Source: Pseudomonadota bacterium
GTDB lineage: Bacteria; Bdellovibrionota; Bacteriovoracia; Bacteriovoracales; Bacteriovoracaceae
Assembly (NCBI GenBank): GCA_021299675.1
Contig: JAJTIF010000418.1
Location: 1-5,917, forward strand
Length of the DNA stretch: 5,917 nt
Direction: 5' to 3'
Shown here: positions 1-4,975 of the stretch, piece after piece
How positions within the stretch are numbered: position 1 is the stretch's first letter
How the letters are laid out: every line of letters starts with the position of its first letter
Notes under the pieces: model-generated
What the model was told of the DNA's origin: nothing
Database searches by the model: none
The model's input: only the letters and a program-made list of their open reading frames with translations
Translations under genes and position numbers: made by a program

Positions 1-916
1 CGAGACCCAGACGTGTGCGCTCGAGGAGCTCACGCTCCTGAGTGAGTTCACGAAACTCAAGGGAGAGCGTGCTGCGGAGAAGACTTGAGCGATGATGCCA
101 AGCAGCTCCTAAATTGATTTGCTGACGATTGGGGGCGATTTGAGATGTTGACCCTTTTGGTACACTGAATTCCGTGTTTAAGATATCTAGTCCAACGAGT
201 GAAACGACAAATTGCTCAGTTCCATTTCTCACCACGTGTTCAAAGGCCCCATCAAAGCCCCAGCTCGACCCCTGAACCATTCCTAAGCGATCGAGAATGT
301 CCTCAATCTCTGAGCCATTATTAATGGCATCTAATATGTCGGTGCCCGTTAGAGCGAAGGAGTTATAAATCCCCCGCCGCTTGATGTACTTGGCACTAAA
401 GCCCAGAGTGGTTTGCTGACCAGAGACACTCTTTCCGCTGACTCTCCCAGAGGTCAATGGGATTGCCAGGCCCGTCACGAACCCACGATCCGAGCGGTAG
501 TCCACGTCGAGCGTCGGCGCAATTTTATTTCGCAGTAAAAGATCTGCTTGTTCCGCAGCAATAAAACTAAAGCCGAAATTAAAGAGCTTGAAACCCGGTA
601 CGTAATGAGTGGAAATGTGCACGGGGTAATTCATCATCACATCAGAGATTCCCTCTGGGGTGTCTGGTAAATTATCAAAGCGATCCATGTCTCCCAACAC
701 ATTGGTTCCACCGACTGAAGGATTGATTGGATAGAAAGTAAAATCGCGCTGATGCCGAGCGAGTGCTGCAGGATTATAGAAGAGGGTGAAGTCATCGTTA
801 GCCACCGAGGTCCAGGCGTCCCCCATCAAGAGCCCCTTGGGTGATCGTATGCCAACTGGAGCGATGTAGGCCTGTGCTGAAAATGAAAGGAGGAGGAAAA
901 AGAAAAATACCTTCAC
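1..916 (-). CDS. Secreted, probable outer-membrane beta-barrel protein (PorV/TraF/FadL-like N-terminus), 3' end outside window
   Basis: I translated this frame by hand; it is open from a GTG at 916-914 to the left edge, giving 305 codons without a stop. Residues 1-16 are a clear Sec signal peptide: Lys2, a hydrophobic run of Phe and Leu, and an AQA cleavage site before Tyr17. The mature N-terminus carries GLLMGDAWTSVANDDFTLFY followed by NPAALA (residues 28-53). This resembles the 'G-D-A-x-x-A-x-A-D-D ... Y-N-P-A-x-L-A' signature of outer-membrane barrel families such as PorV, TraF-like proteins and FadL. The rest alternates polar and hydrophobic residues as expected of beta strands, for example residues 233-250 and 266-290. 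The GTG overlaps the upstream lipoprotein's TGA (GTGA), with an AAGGCGG-like ribosome site 6 nt before it (923-930); the next in-frame ATG would remove the signal peptide. Transport substrate and exact family are unknown. Surface location is inferred from the motif and signal peptide. Confidence 0.8.
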   Translation of the reverse strand, partial: MKVFFFFLLLSFSAQAYIAPVGIRSPKGLLMGDAWTSVANDDFTLFYNPAALARHQRDFTFYPINPSVGGTNVLGDMDRFDNLPDTPEGISDVMMNYPVHISTHYVPGFKLFNFGFSFIAAEQADLLLRNKIAPTLDVDYRSDRGFVTGLAIPLTSGRVSGKSVSGQQTTLGFSAKYIKRRGIYNSFALTGTDILDAINNGSEIEDILDRLGMVQGSSWGFDGAFEHVVRNGTEQFVVSLVGLDILNTEFSVPKGSTSQIAPNRQQINLGAAWHHRSSLLRSTLSLEFRELTQERELLERTRLGL

Positions 917-1908
917 AGCAAACCGCCTTCAAACACGGCGGCGAAGTAGTACTGACCGACTTCATTATCAGCATTCAAGATCGTTTCGCACTCGCTTTGA
1001 CTGCGCACCTCTAAGAAGTCCTGGAAGTCCGGATCAGGAATAGACTGAGCTTGAGTGAGCACCGTATCGAGCGTGGCTTTAAGATCAACGATGGCGCCCA
1101 GAGCATCGTTAGCAGAAAAATCAATGTTGGTCAGAATATCGATCAGATTGTTCACGATCACGACACCGTAGCAGAGGCGACGGTTGACGATCGCGTTGGT
1201 CAGGCCAGGTGTGGCGGTGTTGAGCTGCGGATGACCCACCGGCGTATTGCCCGAGTTACATCTTCCGCCCGTGTCCGCCGAGTCAGCAATCGTGGTTTGA
1301 ATGAGACCGGGATAAGGGTAGTAACAATTGTTGGTGCCGCCCCCGAGCCCCTTCTGTCCGGTGGCATTGACGTTGCCGTAGTAGTAGTTGAAGCGACCGA
1401 GCTGAGTTAGTAGCATGAAGAGAGACTGCATGCTCAGGTTGTTGGCTTGGCGCTGACCAAAGAGAGTCACCAGGTTGGTATACGAGGGTGTGGTTTGCCC
1501 ACCGGCGTAGAGCAGAACATCCAACGCTCTCTGCACGTCGAGAAATGAGTCTGGTTCAGGAGCTGTCTGAGGGGCCATCGTGAGCGTCGTCACGGAACCA
1601 AAGAAACTGGCAACGTTCGAGGAAATTACACCAACGTCCGCAAACAAACTTAACTCACTGTAGCTTCCTCGACACGCGTAAGCGGAGGCAAGGGTGCGCA
1701 GATAAAGTGCATTGGTGTTTTGTCTGCCAATTTTTTCTAATTCTTCGATGGCTTTCTGGCAGTCTGGTGTGGGAAGCGAGAGGTAGTAGAGTGCCGTATC
1801 GATCCCATCTTCGATTTTTTCTTTGGTCCCAGACGAGCAAGCCCCCAGAGTGAGAACACTCAAGAGCACAAGCAAGCGGGTGATGAATGGTGCGAATCGG
1901 TTGAACAT
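913..1908 (-). CDS. Outer-membrane lipoprotein with TPR-like helical region, function unknown
   Basis: This 331-residue protein has a type II signal peptide: Arg4 and Arg11, a hydrophobic stretch at 12-22, and a lipobox LGAC with the lipidated cysteine at Cys24. Residues after the cysteine are Ser-Ser, with no aspartate at +2, which in the enterobacterial rule favours export to the outer membrane. Residues about 33-90 look like TPR-type helix pairs (AIEELEKIG, then LYLRTLASAYACRGSY). The middle (about 180-235) is rich in Gly, Asn, Thr and Tyr and looks like an extended or looped region; about 236-300 is helical again. Beyond Cys24 there are six cysteines (50, 79, 195, 217, 246, 307), an even number that would allow three disulfides in the periplasm. 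The ATG at 1908 has a GGGGGA ribosome site at 1918-1923. The stop overlaps the start of the downstream barrel-like gene by 4 nt, so the two are probably translationally coupled and work together. No specific function is recognisable. Confidence 0.85.
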   Translation of the reverse strand: MFNRFAPFITRLLVLLSVLTLGACSSGTKEKIEDGIDTALYYLSLPTPDCQKAIEELEKIGRQNTNALYLRTLASAYACRGSYSELSLFADVGVISSNVASFFGSVTTLTMAPQTAPEPDSFLDVQRALDVLLYAGGQTTPSYTNLVTLFGQRQANNLSMQSLFMLLTQLGRFNYYYGNVNATGQKGLGGGTNNCYYPYPGLIQTTIADSADTGGRCNSGNTPVGHPQLNTATPGLTNAIVNRRLCYGVVIVNNLIDILTNIDFSANDALGAIVDLKATLDTVLTQAQSIPDPDFQDFLEVRSQSECETILNADNEVGQYYFAAVFEGGLL

Positions 1909-1929
1909 GGGCAGCTATCCCCCATAAAT

Positions 1930-1935
1930 ATTATA
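1930..1935 (-). promoter_or_regulatory. Candidate -10 box (TATAAT) for the lipoprotein/barrel unit
   Basis: The minus strand reads TATAAT, a perfect sigma-70 -10 hexamer, 21 nt before the lipoprotein ATG. Transcription starting about 7 nt downstream would give a very short leader with the ribosome site near its 5' end. At the usual 17-nt spacing the -35 position reads TAGGGG, a poor match, and lies inside the hairpin at 1950-1968. The promoter is therefore either activator-dependent or not real. Confidence 0.35.
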
Positions 1936-1949
1936 GAGGCAGGGACCCT

Positions 1950-1968
1950 TCTCCCCTAGGCGGGGAGA
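1950..1968 (-). terminator. GC-rich hairpin after the aminotransferase gene (weak terminator candidate)
   Basis: A perfect 7-bp inverted repeat, TCTCCCC and GGGGAGA, flanks a 5-nt loop. It begins 8 nt beyond the aminotransferase stop codon, where a terminator of the leftward housekeeping operon is expected. There is no T-tract after it on the minus strand (the sequence continues AGGGTCCCTGCC), so it does not fit a classical intrinsic terminator. It could act as a pause site, an mRNA 3'-end stabiliser, or part of a regulatory site for the next unit. Confidence 0.4.
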
Positions 1969-1975
1969 TTATTCC

Positions 1976-3187
1976 CTAAGCTTGAGTGAGATAGCTGGTT
2001 AATCGCTCGAGGGCTTCCTGGAAGGGGACTTCTTCCATGGTTAAACTCATCCTGGCTGAATTCGTGAGACCAAAATCACTGCCCGGAACCAATACCACAC
2101 CATGCCGCTCAAGAATCTCCTGACAGATGGCCGCTGAGTGGTCCCCTTCCCCGTGCTCTTCGATGTAGCGAGAAAACATGGGAGAGCGAGAGAAATCCAG
2201 CATGAAATAGAATGCCGAGTGAGATTGGTACCAAAGATTTTGCAGGCCCTTCTCGCGGAACATCTCGCGCACCAAGGACGCCGATTTGCGCAAATGCACG
2301 CGCACAGGTCCCAGAAATTTTTCTTCTAAACCATTATCAAACTCCAGCAGTGCCCGCTGGATCAGAGAAGATGGGCCACTGGTAGCCTGGCCTTGGATAC
2401 GGGTGATTCCAGCCACGACTTGCGAAGGAGCTATCGCCCAGCCGAGACGTAAACCGGTGGCAGCAAGAGTTTTTGAAATCGCTCCAATACTAATCGTTCT
2501 TTCTAAAAGCTCCGGCGCGTGCTGATAGAAATAGGTGGGAGCTGGGTCGTAGTACACCAGGCTTGAGTAGACTTCGTCAGAGATGATCCACAGATCTGGA
2601 TAGTCCTTAAGCACCAGCGCCAGGAACTTCATCCACTGCTCACTGTAGTGTACTCCGGCCGGATTATTCGGACTGTTCACGATGATGGCTTTGGTGCGCG
2701 GAGTGAGGGCCTTCACGATGTCTTCCATCGCAGGAGAAAAAGCATCGAAGACGTTACTTTTAATGGTGATGGGGACACCACCCCAGAACTTGATCATCTC
2801 CGGGTAGCTCACCCAGTACGGCGCCAGTAGGATGACTTCATCGCCCGGATCAATCAGCGCTCCTAACGCAAAGTAGATCGATTGCTTTGATCCGTTGGAG
2901 AGAATCACATCGAGGTTTTCATTCGAGATGTGCCTGCTCTTGGCATGCTGATCCGCGATTTTTTTTCTGAGCTCTCCTACTCCCGCGACGGGTGAGTATT
3001 GATAACTTTTGAGAAAGTTCAACTGAGCCTGAATTTTTTCGATGAACTCCTGGGGTGGCTTGATGGGCAACTGACCCGCCGATAAGTTATACACGACCTG
3101 CCCCTCATCCATCATCTTAGAGGCTTTCTCGTTGAGGCTTTGAGTGATGCTATCGGAGACACCCTTAACGCGCGAACTTAAATGCAT
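1976..3187 (-). CDS. Class I PLP-dependent aminotransferase, aspartate aminotransferase-like
   Basis: This 403-residue fold-type I aminotransferase is full length for the bacterial aspartate aminotransferase I-gamma subgroup. It transfers an amino group between an amino acid and a 2-oxo acid in the cytoplasm using pyridoxal phosphate. Visible motifs in order are: SNGSKQ (97-102, cofactor phosphate loop and, in Thermus-type enzymes, the lysine linked to acidic-substrate recognition); APYWVSYPEM (122-131, with the stacking Trp125); NSPNNPAG (171-178, Asn175); DEVY (204-207, Asp204 to the pyridine nitrogen and Tyr207 to O3'); SKTLAATGLRLGW with Schiff-base Lys239 and Arg247; and Arg379 in PGSDFG...ARMSLT for the substrate carboxylate. 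The N-terminal substrate loop reads AGQLPIKPP in place of the common GEPDFDTP. The ATG lies 2 nt after the coaD stop, with an AAAGGG ribosome site spanning the coaD end, so the gene is co-transcribed with coaD. Aspartate is the likeliest substrate, but other acidic or aromatic amino acids are possible. Confidence 0.9.
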   Translation of the reverse strand: MHLSSRVKGVSDSITQSLNEKASKMMDEGQVVYNLSAGQLPIKPPQEFIEKIQAQLNFLKSYQYSPVAGVGELRKKIADQHAKSRHISNENLDVILSNGSKQSIYFALGALIDPGDEVILLAPYWVSYPEMIKFWGGVPITIKSNVFDAFSPAMEDIVKALTPRTKAIIVNSPNNPAGVHYSEQWMKFLALVLKDYPDLWIISDEVYSSLVYYDPAPTYFYQHAPELLERTISIGAISKTLAATGLRLGWAIAPSQVVAGITRIQGQATSGPSSLIQRALLEFDNGLEEKFLGPVRVHLRKSASLVREMFREKGLQNLWYQSHSAFYFMLDFSRSPMFSRYIEEHGEGDHSAAICQEILERHGVVLVPGSDFGLTNSARMSLTMEEVPFQEALERLTSYLTQA

Positions 3188-3189
3188 AA

Positions 3190-3681
3190 CTACCCTTTAA
3201 CCTTCTTGAGTTCTTCCAACACCCGAGGGGGGACGAATTGGGAAATATCACCACCGTGGCTCCAGACTTCTTTGACCAGCGAGGATGAGACATAGAAGAG
3301 TTTTTCAGAGGTCATTAAGAAAACGGTGTCGAGCTCAGAGTGGAGCTTGCGATTCATGGAGGCCATCTGGAATTCCACTTCGAAGTCGCCGGTGGGTCTC
3401 AGACCTCTCACAATATGACCGATCTGGTGTTGACGTGCATACTCAACCACCAATCCATCCCAGGCTTCGACTTTAACCTTGGGCTGGTTCGCAAAAATTT
3501 CTCGAAGCAGTTTTAATCTTTGATCCTGCGTGAGCGTTGGTTTCTTCGTCGGCGACACGGCTACCAGTAAAGTGAGTTCATCGAAGAGAGAGAGCGCGCG
3601 CAGAACGATGTCCTGGTGCCCATTGGTAAAGGGGTCAAAAGTGCCGGCATAGAGAGCTTTTCTAAGAGGCAAGCAACACAT
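3190..3681 (-). CDS. coaD: Phosphopantetheine adenylyltransferase (CoaD)
   Basis: CoaD catalyses the penultimate step of coenzyme A synthesis, joining ATP and 4'-phosphopantetheine to give dephospho-CoA and pyrophosphate in the cytoplasm. The protein is 163 residues, close to the usual 160. It shows the nucleotidyltransferase signature YAGTFDPFTNGHQDI (11-25), with Thr14 and His22 corresponding to Thr10 and His18 of the E. coli enzyme. It also shows SPTKKP (43-48, catalytic-site Lys46), VRGLR (91-95, Arg92 and Arg95), and the VSSSLVKEV motif (131-139) equivalent to ISSSLVKEV. All expected catalytic positions are present, so the enzyme should be active. The start is uncertain: the ATG at 3681 has AAGG abutting it, whereas the TTG at 3672 (Leu4) has AAGGA 8 nt upstream and removes the odd Met-Cys-Cys start. 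It lies between rsmD (31 nt upstream) and the aminotransferase (2 nt downstream). A neighbouring rsmD is a common arrangement in bacteria. Confidence 0.97.
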   Translation of the reverse strand: MCCLPLRKALYAGTFDPFTNGHQDIVLRALSLFDELTLLVAVSPTKKPTLTQDQRLKLLREIFANQPKVKVEAWDGLVVEYARQHQIGHIVRGLRPTGDFEVEFQMASMNRKLHSELDTVFLMTSEKLFYVSSSLVKEVWSHGGDISQFVPPRVLEELKKVKG

Positions 3682-3712
3682 CCTTGTTAAACTTTGAACT
3701 AGTGTATCGCGC

Positions 3713-4285
3713 TTAGAGCTTTCCTACCAGCAGCCAATGCTGACCTTGACTGACCTCTTTGATCACATTGAGACGCTGTCGTTGTGCGGCAAGAGAGACA
3801 CCCTTTTGCTCGTCACTTTCAATCCAGATCTCTCCTTGAAAACCTTTTAAATGGTCCCATAGCTCTTCGTAGAGCTGATGCTCCTCGTAAGGAGGATCAA
3901 AAAAGATCACGCTCTTCTCTCCCCAAGCGCGCGGGTGGGCCGCCAGTTGTGGGAGAAGTTTCCTAAAATCAAGCTGAGATTGGTGAATACTTTCGCCCTC
4001 GAGCAGCCCCATCTTTTGCTTAAAGTTAGCCACATTTTTTTCTAAGACTTTTTGCGCCACTCGATTGATCTCATTGAGCCAGATTTCCTGCGCCCCTCTT
4101 GAGAGAGCTTCCAGTCCCATGGATCCGGAGCCCGCGCACAGGTCGATAAACAAGTAATCATCCCAGGCTTGGCGCCAATCAAATAAACGTCTTTTGAGGA
4201 GAACAGAAGTTGGTCGAGTAATATTTTCGGGAGGGGCCTGGAGTTGAAACCCTCGGGCGCGCCCTCCCAAAAGAGAGATGGCCAC
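3713..4285 (-). CDS. rsmD: 16S rRNA (guanine(966)-N(2))-methyltransferase RsmD
   Basis: RsmD transfers a methyl group from S-adenosylmethionine to N2 of guanine 966 (E. coli numbering) in 16S rRNA of the small subunit. The 190-residue protein has the family layout. The N-terminal GGRARGFQL (7-15) and RPT (24-26) contribute to RNA binding. The SAM-binding motif I is DLCAGSGSMG (48-57) followed by LEALSRGA, the acidic motif II residue is Glu72, and the catalytic DPPY is at 130-133. The usual 'RPTxxxVRExLFxW' segment reads RPTSVLLKRRLFDW here, so the common Glu is replaced by Arg. The start is GTG at 4285, 3 nt after the stop of the acidic-protein gene. There is no clear ribosome site, which suggests re-initiation coupling. 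The N-terminus placed by this GTG matches the family well. Next to coaD, this is a familiar housekeeping pair. Confidence 0.95.
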   Translation of the reverse strand: MAISLLGGRARGFQLQAPPENITRPTSVLLKRRLFDWRQAWDDYLFIDLCAGSGSMGLEALSRGAQEIWLNEINRVAQKVLEKNVANFKQKMGLLEGESIHQSQLDFRKLLPQLAAHPRAWGEKSVIFFDPPYEEHQLYEELWDHLKGFQGEIWIESDEQKGVSLAAQRQRLNVIKEVSQGQHWLLVGKL

Positions 4286-4288
4286 TGA

Positions 4289-4756
4289 TTAAGCAGCTTT
4301 TTTAGCGGCCCCAGCTTTGGACATCGGCAGATGAAAGCTCGCCCCTGAATCCATGGCAATCTGAAGACCCTCATCAGAGATCTCAAGAGAAACAGACTGA
4401 CCATTGACTTCAAAAGCTAAGCTAAGCGTCATCTGTCCCTCAACCTTAAAGGCAAGTGAAGAATGACCCGCAGCTACTGGAGCATGATGCACCGGCGCTT
4501 CAACTTTTTTCATGGGAACAACTTTTTCTGATTGATTGGTTTTATGCACAACTTCTTCAATAGGTTTGGCGACTAATTCTGCCAAAACTTCTGGCTCAGT
4601 GTGATCAATAGCTTCTACATGTTCTTCTTCAGGCTCGGCTTGCGCCTGAGGCTCTTCGGCAGGTGCAGCATCCACAGACTCAGCGAACTCTTTTTCAAGA
4701 TTCTCAATCTCGTTCATGATGTCCGCTAGTTCATCATCATTAAAACTTTTATCCAT
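4289..4756 (-). CDS. Small acidic protein with internal 12-residue tandem repeat, unknown function
   Basis: I chose the ATG at 4756 (155 residues) over the in-frame TTG at 4780 because AGGAG sits 6 nt upstream (4763-4767), an excellent ribosome site. Three regions are visible. Residues 1-27 are a highly charged, probably helical or coiled-coil segment (DDELADIMNEIENLEKEF). Residues 28-98 are a low-complexity, disordered stretch rich in Ala, Glu, Pro and Val that becomes Lys/His-containing near 82-92. Residues 99-145 are a compact beta-rich domain ending in a short Ala/Lys tail. The beta domain contains two adjacent 12-residue units, LAFKVEGQMTLS (101-112) and LAFEVNGQSVSL (113-124). There is no signal peptide or membrane segment, so it is cytoplasmic. 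It is the first gene of the operon with rsmD, coaD and the aminotransferase. I do not recognise the family; a structural or adaptor role is possible but only a guess. Confidence 0.85.
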   Translation of the reverse strand: MDKSFNDDELADIMNEIENLEKEFAESVDAAPAEEPQAQAEPEEEHVEAIDHTEPEVLAELVAKPIEEVVHKTNQSEKVVPMKKVEAPVHHAPVAAGHSSLAFKVEGQMTLSLAFEVNGQSVSLEISDEGLQIAMDSGASFHLPMSKAGAAKKAA

Positions 4757-4762
4757 GACACG

Positions 4763-4767
4763 CTCCT
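4763..4767 (-). promoter_or_regulatory. Shine-Dalgarno AGGAG deciding the acidic-protein start
   Basis: The minus strand reads AGGAG followed by 6 nt and then ATG (4756-4754). This places the true start at the ATG; the upstream in-frame TTG at 4780 has only an A/T-rich lead-in and no ribosome site. Confidence 0.85.
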
Positions 4768-4962
4768 GCGAATGTTGCAAAAAAATCTTGTTTAAGGGTA
4801 ATGCCCCTTGTTCGAATTGGCTTATCGGCTGCCAAACATCAAAGCTTTAGCAGTATGAATATGAGGAAATGCTAGTTTTTTTTCCATGACAAAGAGCTTG
4901 ACTGGATATCAAATAGCCGAGCTTAAAACATGTAATTTCAATAGTTTTGATTGACACGAGTA

Positions 4963-4968
4963 AGAGGA
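4963..4968 (+). promoter_or_regulatory. Shine-Dalgarno AGAGGA for the TTG-initiated rightward gene
   Basis: AGAGGA is followed by 7 nt and then TTG at 4976. An in-frame TAA at 4961-4963 closes the frame just upstream, so this TTG is effectively the only start with a ribosome site. Confidence 0.75.
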
Positions 4969-4975
4969 TTTCCTT

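Larger units (their letters stand above)
4757..4975. other. Divergent intergenic region between the rsmD operon and the rightward gene
   Basis: This A/T-rich 219-nt gap must carry the promoters for both directions. Rightward, TTGACT (4898-4903) is a fair -35 but the matching -10 region (around 4921-4927, GCTTAAA) is poor; TGTAAT (4931-4936) is a good -10 without a properly spaced -35; a perfect TTGACA at 4951-4956 is too close to the gene to serve it. Leftward, no convincing sigma-70 promoter was found. Two small inverted repeats are present: AAGGG/CCCTT around 4795-4810 and TTGGC/GCCAA at 4817-4835. A run of eight T lies at about 4876-4883. No coding sequence or RNA gene was recognised. Confidence 0.5.

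Noticed and set aside
1051..1410. Plus-strand open frame of 119 codons opposite the lipoprotein gene
   Set aside because: It has no plausible ribosome site, its composition is Arg/Val-rich as expected of an antisense shadow, and the minus-strand lipoprotein with a lipobox explains the region.
4042..4413. Minus-strand open frame of 123 codons spanning the acidic-protein/rsmD junction
   Set aside because: It is out of frame with both genes, both of which have clear family or ribosome-site support; the translation has no recognisable features.
4849..4887. Possible 12-codon leader peptide on the minus strand (ATG at 4887, ending TAA)
   Set aside because: It has no ribosome site, no run of regulatory codons for one amino acid, and no attenuator structure with matching spacing; the Lys codons simply reflect the A-rich tract.
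4951..4956. Perfect TTGACA as a -35 element for the rightward gene
   Set aside because: A -10 at normal spacing would fall at the TTG start codon itself, so transcripts would lack the ribosome site; it is probably coincidental.
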